Program-made: the position numbers and the translations under genes
The notes under the pieces: model-generated
The model's input: only the letters and a program-made list of their open reading frames with translations
The model's database searches: none
What the model was told of the DNA's origin: nothing
In this document: positions 23,356-33,732 of the stretch, one piece after another
How the letters are laid out: every line of letters starts with the position of its first letter
Numbering within the stretch: the first letter of the stretch is position 1
Origin: Turnera subulata
Lineage: Eukaryota; Streptophyta; Magnoliopsida; Malpighiales; Passifloraceae
Reading direction: 5' to 3'
Assembly: GCA_028386065.3 (NCBI GenBank)
Contig: JAKUCV010006662.1
Location: 77,032-141,031 of the forward strand
DNA length: 64,000 bases

Positions 23356-26300
23356 CTAGTTAGTTTTAGACAGGTTTACAAGTCCCATTCCCCTCGATGT
23401 TTCCATAATCACTTTTCGTCCTAGGGGTTTCGTTAGAGGATCGGCCAAGTTCACTTCTGACTTCACATAATCTATGGAAATTATTCCATCACTCAACAGT
23501 TGTTTTACAACATTGTGCCTTAACCGAATGTGTCTATTTCTCCCATTGAAACTTGTTTTTTTCGCATTGTCTATTGCTGCTTTGCAATCGCAATGCATAG
23601 ACACAGACGGTGTAGGCCTTATTCCCAATGGAATACTCGCTAAGAAATTTCTTAGCCATTCAGCCTCAGTGCCAGCTAACTCCAGAGCAATAAACTCTGA
23701 CTCCATAGTTGATCGCGCGATTATAGTTTGTTTAGCTGACTTCCAGGCAACTGCACCACCTCCAAGGGTGAATACATATCCACTAGTAGACTTTATCTCA
23801 TCTGAATCTGAAATCCAGTTAGCATCACTGTACCCTTCTAGTACAGCGAGTAGTCCACTATAACAAATACCATAACTTATGGTACCCCTCAAATATCTCA
23901 TCAGTCTACTTATAGCAGCCCAATGCTCATTGTTGGGATTGTGTGTATACCGACTCAGCCTGCCCACAGCATAAGCTATGTCAGGGCGTGAGAAGTTCAT
24001 TAAATGCAACAAACTCCCAATAATTTGTGCATACTCAACTTGAGATACTGGATCTCCTTTGTTTTTCTTCAACTGAGAGTTAGCATCATAAGGGGTACTC
24101 ACAGGTGTGACATCGAAATGTCCAAACTTCTTAAAAAGTTTCTCAACATAATGCTCTTGTGATAGTATGATACTATCACCTTCTCTTATGATCTTAACTC
24201 CCAAAATCACATTTGCTTCACCCATATCTTTCATATCAAACTGAGAAGCAAGAAACATCTTAGTATCATGAATGACATCAAGACTATTGCTAAAAATTAA
24301 CATATCATCCACATACAAACAAACAATCACATAGTTCTCATTTGAAACTTTGGTATACACACATTTATCTACCTCAAGAGAAATAAATCCATAGTTAAGC
24401 ATAGCTTGGTCAAATTTCTCATGCCATTGTTTAGGTGCTTGTTTCAAGCCATATAAAGATTTGACCAACTTGCATACTTTGTGTTCCTGATCAGAAATAA
24501 CATGACCCTCCGGTTGCACCATATAAATCTCTTCTTCTAAATCACCATTTAGAAAAGCTGTTTTAACATCCATTTGATGTATAAAAAGTTTGTAGACTGA
24601 TGCTAAGGCTATCAAAACACGAATTGAGGAAATTCTTGTAACAGGAGCAAAAGTATCAAAATAATCAATATTTTGTTTTTGAGTAAAACCTTTTGCAACT
24701 AACCTAGCTTTGTATTTATCAATTGAACCATCAGGATTAAGTTTCCTTCGAAAAATCCATTTGCAACCAATTGGTTTTGCTCCTGGGGGTAAATCAACTA
24801 AAATCCAAGTTTTGTTTTGATCAATCGAATCCAGCTCAGCTTTTATTGCTTCTTTCCACAAATTTGCATCAGGAGAAGAAATAGCTTCAAAATAAGTTGA
24901 TGGATCATCTTGAACCAAAAAGATATAAAAATCATTACCAAAAGAAGTTTCTTTCCTTTGTCTTTTACTCCTTCTCAAAACATAAGATTGCTCATCAACT
25001 TCATTTTCAAAATCATCTTGTGCATCAGTCTCACTTTGAGAGATTTCTCGTGTAGGTGCAACAGTCAAGTTATTTAGTTTTAACGGAAACGTATTCTCAA
25101 AAAATTCAGCATTCCTTGTTTCAACAATAGTATTCACATCAAGCACATCACTTTTCAAAACAAGAAATCTATACACAGCACTATTATCAGCATAACCAAT
25201 GAACATGCAATCACTAGTTTTGGACCCTATTTTCCTTTTCTTGGGATCAGTTAACATAACTTTAGCAAGACACCCCCACACTTTTAAGTATTTAAGATTA
25301 GGTGAATAACCTTTCCACAATTCATATGGTGTCTTATCAGTATTTTTATAAGGGATCCGATTTTGCACGTGACATGCTGATAAAATAGCTTCACCCCAAA
25401 GGTTATTAGGTGCTGAACTACTAACAAGCATTGCATTCATCATTTCTTTTAAAGTCCTATTTTTCCGTTCAGCTACACCATTAGATTGTGGTGAATAAGG
25501 AGGTGTGGTCTCATGTATTATACCTTCTTTCTCACAGAATTCATTAAACAGAACATATTCACCACCTCTATCTGATCTAACCCTTTTAATCTTCCTATCT
25601 AACTGGTTTTCAACTTCAGCTTTGTATAGGAGAAACATGTCAAAGGCTTCATCTTTATTCCTAATCAAATATACTTTAGTATATCTTGAAAAGTCATCTA
25701 TGAAAGTCACATAATAATTTTTACCTCCTCTAGTCATGGTTTGTTTTAAGTCTCCTAAGTCTGTGTGAATCAAACTAAGTAATTCAGTTTCTCTTTTATT
25801 CACAGAAGGACAAGATTTCTTAACTTGTTTAGTTTCAGTACATATTTCACATTTATCAGATAATAAATCACTAGAGGCAGATATTAACCCACTATTTTGA
25901 AGTTTCTTAAGATAAGGTGCACTAACATGTCCTAGTCTAGCATGCCACATATCAAAAGAGTCAATCAAGTAAGCAGAAGAAGAACTTGCATTTTCATTCA
26001 CAGTTTTGGCAACATTCAAAATGAAAAGTCCTTGGTTACAATAGCCCTTACCCACAAAGATGTTGTTCTTGGTCATTATGATCTTGTCAGATTCAAATGA
26101 TACCTTAACCCCCACTTTTCCCAAGAGGGACACAGAGACCAGGTTTGCCCGAATTTCAGGCACATGCAACACGTTGTTAAGAGCCAGAGTCTTGCCAGAT
26201 GTGAGCTTGAGAAGAACCTTTCCTTTCCCTTGAACTTTTGCAGTTCGGGAATCACCAAGATAAATTTGTTCTTCTCCATCCCCTACCTCGGCGTAGGAGG

Positions 26301-27309
26301 AAAAAGCATCTTTGCTTGCGCAAATGTGCCTGGTAGCACCAGAGTCTACTACCCAGTCTTTCACATTGGCGACTAAGAAGGTTTCAGAAATGACCGCAGC
26401 AATTATGTCATCTCCTTCAACCAAGTTAGCACTTGGCTTTGGAGGATTGCCATTTCTGACCCTCTTCCTGCATTGTGGTGCAAAGTGTCCTGGCTTTCCA
26501 CAGACAAAACAATTTCCTTTCTTCTTAAAGGAGGTAGGGTTAGTAATTTTAGGGTTGTAACCAGATTTCTTATTGTTATTAAAATGCTTAGAACCAGAGG
26601 TACCTTCTACCAAGTTAGCTTTGGCTGTCATCTCTTTGGCAATCGCACCTTTGAGTTCTCCTTTGTTCTTATCTTCAATGTGGATGTGAGTGATCAAGTC
26701 CTTGAGTGGCATCAACTTGTGCTTATGCTTCAGGTTGTGTTTGTAGTCCTTCCACGAATTGGGTAGCTTTTCGATCAGGGAACCTGCAAGAAATTCATCA
26801 GGTAGAGAGATCTTCACCGCCTTCAGGTCCTCTACAAGCCTCTGGTACTCTGTGATCTGACTGGTAACGGATTTTTCTTCCTTCATCTCCCACTTGTAGA
26901 AGTTGGAAATGGCAAACTTCTGCTTCAAAGCATCTTCTGCGGTATATTTTTCCACCATGCTATCCCAGATGTCTTTTGCTTCCTTGTAAGATGCATAAAC
27001 GTCAAAAAGTTCATTGGATAAAGTTTGGATTATTGTATGTCGGCAAACCTTATTGGCATTAAACCAATTCTCCATCTGTTTTTGATCACCGGTTGCTGGC
27101 TTTGATTCTGTTAAAGCGTAGGCTACCCTGTGCACGTCAAGTGTTGAAAAAATACGCTCCTGCCATCTCTTGAAATTTGCTCTGGCAAACACCTCGATTC
27201 TGGATACGTCGGGATAGGGTGTTGCATATGTGACGACAGGTTGGACTTGGGATCCAGCAACAATAGTGGCGGCGGCAGCAGCAACATTCTCGGGTTGAAA
27301 TTCAGCCAT
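23356..27309 (-). CDS. Copia gag-pol polyprotein, 1317 aa, uninterrupted
   Basis: The start is taken at MAEFQPEN (27309). The frame is open further upstream, but that part is LTR sequence. Order: gag domain (about 1-260), CCHC zinc knuckle [14 protein letters not shown] (267-280), aspartic protease with DSGAT near 322, GAG-pre-integrase and integrase zinc region (HARLGH, CEIC), integrase core with FIDDFSRY and SDRGGEY, reverse transcriptase with [20 protein letters not shown] and catalytic YVDD, and RNase H with GYSDANW and TMESEF. The integrase-before-RT order defines Ty1/copia. Length and domain content are complete for the family, with no stop or frameshift. The start codon lies only 19 bases from the 5' LTR, leaving almost no untranslated leader. 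Confidence 0.93.
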   Translation of the reverse strand: MAEFQPENVAAAAATIVAGSQVQPVVTYATPYPDVSRIEVFARANFKRWQERIFSTLDVHRVAYALTESKPATGDQKQMENWFNANKVCRHTIIQTLSNELFDVYASYKEAKDIWDSMVEKYTAEDALKQKFAISNFYKWEMKEEKSVTSQITEYQRLVEDLKAVKISLPDEFLAGSLIEKLPNSWKDYKHNLKHKHKLMPLKDLITHIHIEDKNKGELKGAIAKEMTAKANLVEGTSGSKHFNNNKKSGYNPKITNPTSFKKKGNCFVCGKPGHFAPQCRKRVRNGNPPKPSANLVEGDDIIAAVISETFLVANVKDWVVDSGATRHICASKDAFSSYAEVGDGEEQIYLGDSRTAKVQGKGKVLLKLTSGKTLALNNVLHVPEIRANLVSVSLLGKVGVKVSFESDKIIMTKNNIFVGKGYCNQGLFILNVAKTVNENASSSSAYLIDSFDMWHARLGHVSAPYLKKLQNSGLISASSDLLSDKCEICTETKQVKKSCPSVNKRETELLSLIHTDLGDLKQTMTRGGKNYYVTFIDDFSRYTKVYLIRNKDEAFDMFLLYKAEVENQLDRKIKRVRSDRGGEYVLFNEFCEKEGIIHETTPPYSPQSNGVAERKNRTLKEMMNAMLVSSSAPNNLWGEAILSACHVQNRIPYKNTDKTPYELWKGYSPNLKYLKVWGCLAKVMLTDPKKRKIGSKTSDCMFIGYADNSAVYRFLVLKSDVLDVNTIVETRNAEFFENTFPLKLNNLTVAPTREISQSETDAQDDFENEVDEQSYVLRRSKRQRKETSFGNDFYIFLVQDDPSTYFEAISSPDANLWKEAIKAELDSIDQNKTWILVDLPPGAKPIGCKWIFRRKLNPDGSIDKYKARLVAKGFTQKQNIDYFDTFAPVTRISSIRVLIALASVYKLFIHQMDVKTAFLNGDLEEEIYMVQPEGHVISDQEHKVCKLVKSLYGLKQAPKQWHEKFDQAMLNYGFISLEVDKCVYTKVSNENYVIVCLYVDDMLIFSNSLDVIHDTKMFLASQFDMKDMGEANVILGVKIIREGDSIILSQEHYVEKLFKKFGHFDVTPVSTPYDANSQLKKNKGDPVSQVEYAQIIGSLLHLMNFSRPDIAYAVGRLSRYTHNPNNEHWAAISRLMRYLRGTISYGICYSGLLAVLEGYSDANWISDSDEIKSTSGYVFTLGGGAVAWKSAKQTIIARSTMESEFIALELAGTEAEWLRNFLASIPLGIRPTPSVSMHCDCKAAIDNAKKTSFNGRNRHIRLRHNVVKQLLSDGIISIDYVKSEVNLADPLTKPLGRKVIMETSRGMGLVNLSKTN

Positions 27310-27313
27310 TGGT

Positions 27314-27402
27314 AATATCTCTTTAGATTGTTGGAATATTTGAAAATTTGGTTGTGTCAAGCCCGAGCTGAGGCGTGTAGGACACTGTCCTAAAGAGATA
27401 TT
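27314..27402 (-). other. Possible self-complementary primer region of the copia element
   Basis: The bases following the 5' LTR on the element strand read ATCTAAAGAGATATTACC and contain no TGG-starting tRNA complement. Thirteen of them (27314-27326) are the exact complement of an LTR segment (27390-27402), so the transcript could fold with a loop of about 60 nt. This recalls self-primed elements such as Tf1 of fission yeast, but the function is inference. Confidence 0.4.
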
Positions 27403-30400
27403 TTTGGTAATCCCAAAAGTCTCCCCAGGATACAACAACTCCTTCTACAAAAATATTGTAGGGAACCAGAATCTGCCAAGAAGTTTTTATCTTAAAGACA
27501 AATAAAGAACCCAGAGAAAAGGACTAAATGTGAAAAGAGAATAAAGGGAGGATAAAGGAAGAATGAGAGTAGGATTTTTTCCTGTATTGGAGCTGAAGAG
27601 AGGTCCTGTATTTATAGGAGGTGGAGGGGAACAACAAAGTTAGAAAAATAATGGTCATTTAATAAGGACCACATTTTTTCCTACTGACCAGGTAAGTCCT
27701 CCAACATCTAACAGTTAGTTTTGACTAGATAAACTCTTTTTTTTTCTTTTGAAATATAACGTATTTTTCCAACAATTAATAGTCAGACATGGAAGATGAG
27801 AAGTGCCTATGGCAGGGCATTCTCTATTTGTTACTAGGTTCTCAACATTTCTGATTTTTATATATCTTTTGGAATTATATCAGGTGTACACACAGAAACG
27901 TATCAGGAGTGACAAATTCAAAACCGGAATGGATGAAATTGTTCAAAAGGATGTTATAAAAACTGAAACAAAGGATATCACAACTGGGCGGCTTCCTGTG
28001 ATGGTGAAGTCTGACCTCTACTGGATGGCAACAATTGATAAACCTGACTGTGATTTTGATCTGGGGGGGTATTTTTTGATCAATGGTGCAGAGAAGGTTC
28101 GGTTTGCTGATTTAAACAGTTTTAGTTGGCTAGTTGTGAATATATTTTGACATTTTGCCTCGTTAGTCATCGTTCCTATACTTTTTCTATATGGTTAAAA
28201 CATCCACATTCATTACTTCTCCCATCAGTACAGTTTATCTTTTCTGCAGGTTTTGATTGCACAAGAGCGTCTCTGTCTGAAGAGACTTCGGATCCTAAAT
28301 AATCCATGCTGGAAAATTGAATAAAGATTTAAAAATTGGAGAGATGTTTTGAGCTTAAAATTGGTGGGGCTTCACAAAACAGAGTCCATTAAAGGAGAAA
28401 AGAAAATACTCTGCATATTTCCTGTCAACACAAGTCCCCTTGTGGATACTCTTCTTTTCCCTTGGAGTTACATCTGACAAGCAAGTTGTAGATCTAATAG
28501 ACTTTGACGTTGAAGATGCGAGCATTAGGGATGTGCCTTTTGCGTCTCTTCAATATGCTGATGATAAATGTGAAAACTTTCGCAAAGGAAGGAATGCACT
28601 AGATTACTTGGCTAAACAAATAGCAGAAACCAAATTTCCACCACCAGAGCCTGTAGAAGAATGCATTGGCAATTACCTATTTCCCAATCTCCTGAGTTCT
28701 AGGCAGAAGGCTCGCTTTCTTGGATATATGGTGAAGTGTATCTTTCAAGTATATACTGGCCGCCGAAATGTAGATAACAGAGATAGTTTTAGAAACAAGA
28801 GGCTTGACTTGGCTGGTGAGTTGTTTGAGAGGGAGCTGAGAAGGCATATCTTACATTCCCGGAAGCGAATGGCTAAGGCTTTACAAAGAGATCTTCCTGG
28901 AGATCGTGATGTGCGTGAAATTGAGCATTATATGGATGCCACCATAGTGACTAATGGTATCAAGAGAGCATTCTCTACTGGTGCTTGGTCACATGCTTTC
29001 AAAAGAACGAAAGTTTCTGGTGTTGTGGCTTACCTCGAGCGTACAAATCCATTGCAAACAATAATGCATTTGCGGAAGATGGAGAATCGTGTTAACTACA
29101 AGGGCAAGGTTGGAGATGCGAGATACCAGTAAGTTATTCAACAACATATTTATTTGCTGCTGGAGTTAATTATATTTGTTGAAAAGTGTTTTAGTTTGAT
29201 TTTCTCGAACTTTTTGGATGCAGGCACCCATCTCACTGGGGTAGAGTGTGCTTTCTGTCTACTCCTGATAACGAAAAGTGTGGACTTGTGAAGAATTTAG
29301 CCATCACAGGACTTGTCAGTACAGACCTATCAGAATCTGTGGTTGACAAGCTGTTTGAATGTGGAATGGCGAAGGTGGTTGATGATACTCATACTAAACT
29401 CTCTGGGAAAAGTATAGTTTTCCTGAATGGGCAGTGGGTTGGGGTTTGCAATAATTCGCAGTCTTTTGTTGCTGTGTTAAGACACATGCGGCGCACAAAA
29501 GAGTTACCACATCAGGTATTCTCTTATTCTGTTCATAAAGCTTCCAAATTTCTTTGAAGTTTTTTACTTGTGCACTGACATTAGAAACTGCAAGAAGTTA
29601 AGACCAAGGAGTTTTTGTACCCGCTCTGGCACCATGGAGCTTGGTTATGTCTGTTGTTAATGCTGCCTTATGATAGGCCATATAAGAGTTATCATATACA
29701 TCTTGGTTATGTTAAGATGCTGAATGGCAGTAGTTTCTTGATGGCCTTACGTTTTCATGGTTTTTCCATTTGTTATTGTTCTATCATCTCAGGTAACTGC
29801 TTTTCGTTGTAGGTGGAAATAAAGAGGGACGAACAACAGAAAGAAGTGCGCATTTTTACCGACTCTGGAAGGATTTTACGCCCTCTCTTAGTTGTTGCGA
29901 ATTTGAACAAGATAAAAACCCTTAAAGATTTCACCTTTGATTCACTTCTGGATGAAGGTGTTATAGAGTTTATTGGAACTGAAGAAGAAGAGGACTGCCG
30001 TACTGCATGGGGTCTCAAAGATCTCTTACAAGGAGTTGAAGGCAACCAGCCAATGAAATACACGCACTGTGAACTTGACATGTCTTTTATACTTGGTTTA
30101 AGTTGTGGAATTATCCCCTTTGCTAATCATAACCATGCAAAAAGGGTACTCTACCAGGCTCAGAAACATTCTCAGCAGGCGATTGGGTTTTCAACAACAA
30201 ATCCCAACATCAGGGTTGACACTCTATCTCACCAGTTGCATTATCCCCAGAGACCACTTTTTCGTACAATGACTTCTGATTGTCTTGGTAAACCTGGATA
30301 CCCTTTAGGCCACAATGGAATAACACCAAGGGCAGAATTATTCAATGGTCAGAATGCTATTGTTGCCGTCAATGTTCACTTGGGGTACAACCAAGAGGAT

Positions 30401-30905
30401 TCCTTGGTGATGAATCGTGCCTCTGTAGAGCGTGGTATGTTTCGATCTGAGCATATAAGGACTTACTGGTCTGAGGCCGATAATAACGAACTAGATCGAA
30501 AAGGAAAGAATCATGTAAGTTTTGGTAAAGTGCAGAGCACATTTGGACGAGTTGACAGCCTGGATGAAGATGGATTCCCTATCATTCGCTCTAATCTTCA
30601 GTCTGGTGACATTGTAATTGGAAGGTGTGCTGAATCTGGTGCTGCAGATCATAGCATCAAACTGAAGCAATTTGAGGGGGGCATTGTCCAGAAGGTTGTA
30701 TTGTCTTCCAATGATGAGGGGAAAAATTTTGCTGCGGTATCCTTGAGACAGGTACTTCTTGCAATATATTACACTTGCAACTCCTTTAAGACGGTCCTAG
30801 TTGTATTACTTTGTATTGTAAATTTATAACTTGCACCATCTAGAGTTAACAAGTGTAGTAATGTAGAATATATGTTATGCACAGAACAATAACAGGGTGC
30901 ATAAT

Positions 30906-31810
30906 TGACTGCTAATTAATTGAATGGATACTTTACAAGGTGTTCCCTTGCTTTCTTTCTAACTAGCACTGCTACATCTATTGTTTCGTGATATGCAGGT
31001 TCGTGCTCCATCTCTTGGAGACAAGTTCACAAGTATGCATGGACAAAAAGGTGTTGTAGGATTTTTGGATTCTCAAGAGAACTTCCCTTTCACAATCCAA
31101 GGAATTGTTCCTGATATTGTCATAAATCCACACGCATTTCCTTCAAGACAAACTGTCGGTCAGCTCTTAGAGGCTGCTTTAGGAAAAGGGATAGCCTGTG
31201 GTGGCACGATCAGACATGCCACTCCTTTCTCTACTCCCTCTAACGAAGACATCATGAATCAGCTGCACAGGTAATCTTACATGGTTTAATTCTATTTCTA
31301 CATCTGTTTCACCCTGCTTAGAACACAATGCAACATTTGTTTACTTGCTTCCATGCTNTGACTGCTAATTAATTGAATGGATACTTTACAAGGTGTTCCC
31401 TTGCTTTCTTTCTAACTAGCACTGCTACATCTATTGTTTCGTGATATGCAGGTTCGTGCTCCATCTCTTGGAGACAAGTTCACAAGTATGCATGGACAAA
31501 AAGGTGTTGTAGGATTTTTGGATTCTCAAGAGAACTTCCCTTTCACAATCCAAGGAACTGTTCCTGATATTGTCATAAATCCACACGCATTTCCTTCAAG
31601 ACAAACTGTCGGTCAGCTCTTAGAGGCTGCTTTAGGAAAAGGGATAGCCTGTGGTGGCACGATCAGACATGCCACTCCTTTCTCTACTCCCTCTAACGAA
31701 GACATCATGAATCAGCTGCACAGGTAATCTTACATGGTTTAATTCTATTTCTACATCTGTTTCACCCTGCTTAGAACACAATGCAACATTTGTTTACTTG
31801 CTTCCATGCT
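30906..31810. repeat. 452-bp direct duplication joined by a single N
   Basis: Bases 30906-31357 recur as 31359-31810 at an offset of 453, separated by one N at 31358. The one difference I noticed is ATT against ACT in the exon (GIVPD against GTVPD). The unit contains exon 6 of the first NRPD2 copy with its flanking introns. The N marks an assembly join, so this is more likely an assembly artefact or merged haplotypes than a real duplication. Confidence 0.92.
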
Positions 31811-32391
31811 CAAATCTTGTTCTTCTATGTTCTCGTTAATCCTATAACCAGGATGATTAATTAACATTCGTTAAAAATAATAATGGTAGGGCCGGATTTT
31901 CAAGATGGGGACATGAAAGAGTATACAATGGACGAACCGGTGAAAAGGTTAGCTCTCTTATATTCATGGGTCCAACGTTCTACCAGCGGCTAAACAAAAT
32001 GGCAGCAGACCAGGTGAAATTTCGCAGCACTGGCCGTGTGCACCCCCACACCAGACAACCTGTTAAAGACCGCAAGCTTTTTGGTGGTGTCAAGTTTGGA
32101 GAGATGGAGCGAGACTGCCTTATAGCTCATGGTGCTGCTGCAAACCTTCATGAACGCCTTTTTACTCTGAGTGATGCCTCCCATATTCATGTCTGCCAGA
32201 AATGCCAGAATATAGCAAATGTAGCTCTGCGGTCCGTGCCCGGCGGACGCAAGATCAGGGGTCCCTATTGCCGCATTTGTGAGTCTGCTGATGATATAGT
32301 GAAGGTTGATGTGCCTTATGGTGCCAAGCTGTTGACTCAGGAGCTTTTTAGCGTGGGCATCACTTTGAAGTTCGACACTCGCCTTTGTTGA

Positions 32392-33352
32392 ATGATTTCT
32401 TTTTGATGTTAACCTACACTTAGGATGGAACCTGGATGGCCTTGGCTATGTGCCAAAAACTTATGCCACTGCTGTATGACTATGGTGGCCTTCTATTGAA
32501 TGATTAAGTCTTGGTACTACGATTATCCCCGGAGTTTCGAATTTGAGTTCTATGTAAAACCAAAATATGATTAAATAAGCAGAAAATCCTTATTAGGGAC
32601 TCACTCACCATACTCACTTAAGTGCACGATTCGGTCGAATCCGGATTAGTCGGCCAAAATTTCGAATGTCTGATGACAAATAAAAAAATATATAATTAAA
32701 TACTTATGTAACTTATTATTAACTCAGAACCTTGGGGCACACTTTTTTTTCCTGGAAATACAGTGGATATGATATGATACCATCTTATCTGGTCAAAGTC
32801 AAAAGACTAGAGCAGCGAGAACTCAACAGCCTCTGCCTGGCTCGGCTAGTGGGGTCAAGGGCCTCCATAAATGGGACTGATCCAATCCACCAACTGTAAA
32901 AGTTAAAATTGCAGGCCCACAAAATTACCCAATCTAGCCCAAAACTTTCTCAAAGACCCAGAGGGCACATGCGTCTTTAGAGTTGTTTTTCCTTTTCTGG
33001 AAAACGTTTTCGGGTCAGCTCATTTCTCGGAATCCGTAGACTGCAGAATGACCATATAGCCCCTAGCCAAAAGAATTGAAATCGAAAAGTCGTGCGATGT
33101 GCGGAGGGTAGTATAGTACTAGAACGAAGTACCAAACAGGTATCCCCTCTACTTTCAGGTTTGCTCTGTAGTCTGTACTACACAGTACAGTCAGTGATCA
33201 GTCCTCACTCCCCCACCCACCCTTCTTACTTTGGCTCGGGGAGAGAGTGTTAATGTGCGTGGTTTTGTCAGTTCCTTTTCCAATCAAAACAAAACCCTAG
33301 AAAATTCTCGCAGGAAAAAATCACTCTCTCGACTGTATAGCACAAGCTCAAT
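32392..33352. promoter_or_regulatory. Intergenic region: 3' flank of copy 1 and promoter/leader of NRPD2 copy 2
   Basis: No coding potential is seen. The first 150 bases should be 3' untranslated sequence of copy 1. From about 33200 the DNA is rich in CTCTC and CCTAG, typical of a plant 5' leader, and ends at a clear donor AAT/GTAAGT at 33353. Confidence 0.5.
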
Positions 33353-33728
33353 GTAAGTGCTTCTTCCCACTCTCTCTATTTGGTCAGCTTCATTTGCTGT
33401 TTCCTTTATTTCTTCCTCGTAGTCGTTCTTATCAGTAAACAAGGCCAGTTTAACGCGTCCTAGCTATTTGAGGATTTTTTCTCCTGTGTTTTATTTCCTT
33501 TCAAAGTCACATTTTCTTCCTTTGCACTCGTTAAATCCGTAATTTTGCCGTGAACTTGTGTTGTTATGGATATTTTGTTTCCCTTAACTCCTCCAGGTGC
33601 TTTTTTTCTCCATATTCTCTCGGTTTCGTTCTATTTTTTGTGAAGGAAATGGGGGAAGAACTTGCTATTTACGAATTTTTTTTCTGTTGATGTGTTGTCG
33701 TTTTGTTCGTTTTCCTCTGATTTTTCAG
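33353..33728 (+). other. Leader intron of NRPD2 copy 2
   Basis: Donor GTAAGT at 33353 and a T-rich acceptor TTTTTCAG ending at 33728 frame a 376-bp intron four bases before the start codon. A leader intron this close to ATG is common in housekeeping plant genes and can raise expression. Predicted from splice signals only. Confidence 0.6.
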
Positions 33729-33732
33729 ATAA

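Larger units (their letters stand above)
22422..27774 (-). mobile_element. Ty1/copia LTR retrotransposon, coding-intact, in intron 1 of the first NRPD2 copy
   Basis: Read on the minus strand: 5' LTR 27774-27329 (446 bp), polyprotein gene, G-rich polypurine tract (GTGGGGGAT on the minus strand, complement of 22896-22904), then 3' LTR 22895-22422 (474 bp). Each LTR has TGTTGG...CCAACA ends. The LTRs differ by two deletions in the 5' copy (about 6 and 24 bases) and several substitutions. Flanks are CATAA and ATTAA, so no perfect target duplication. The host intron is about 550 bp shorter than in the sister gene, suggesting flanking DNA was lost. A TATA-like CTATAAATA lies in the LTR (complement of about 27609-27617). 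Confidence 0.93.
21923..32391 (+). pseudogene. NRPD2: Second-largest subunit of RNA polymerases IV and V, broken tandem copy
   Basis: Exons match those of the intact copy downstream: 21923-22384, 27884-28096, 28250-29128, 29224-29515, 29813-30751, 30999-31270 (a near-copy at 31452-31723) and 31890-32391. Four defects are visible. A copia element sits in intron 1. The exon 2 donor reads AAG/GTTCGG where the intact copy has AAG/GTATGT. A TAA at 28322-28324 stands where the intact copy has TAC, ending translation near residue 250. A 2-base deletion near 28400 shifts the frame. Exons 4-7 stay open and keep GYNQEDS, GDKF and the Cys pairs of the zinc site, so inactivation is probably recent. The protein of this family forms the catalytic core of Pol IV and Pol V in the nucleus with NRPD1 or NRPE1. 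A short internal product cannot be excluded. Confidence 0.88.

Noticed and set aside
27310..27438. 43 extra N-terminal codons of the copia polyprotein
   Set aside because: This stretch is mostly LTR sequence and is repeated in the other LTR; the gag start MAEFQPEN fits better.
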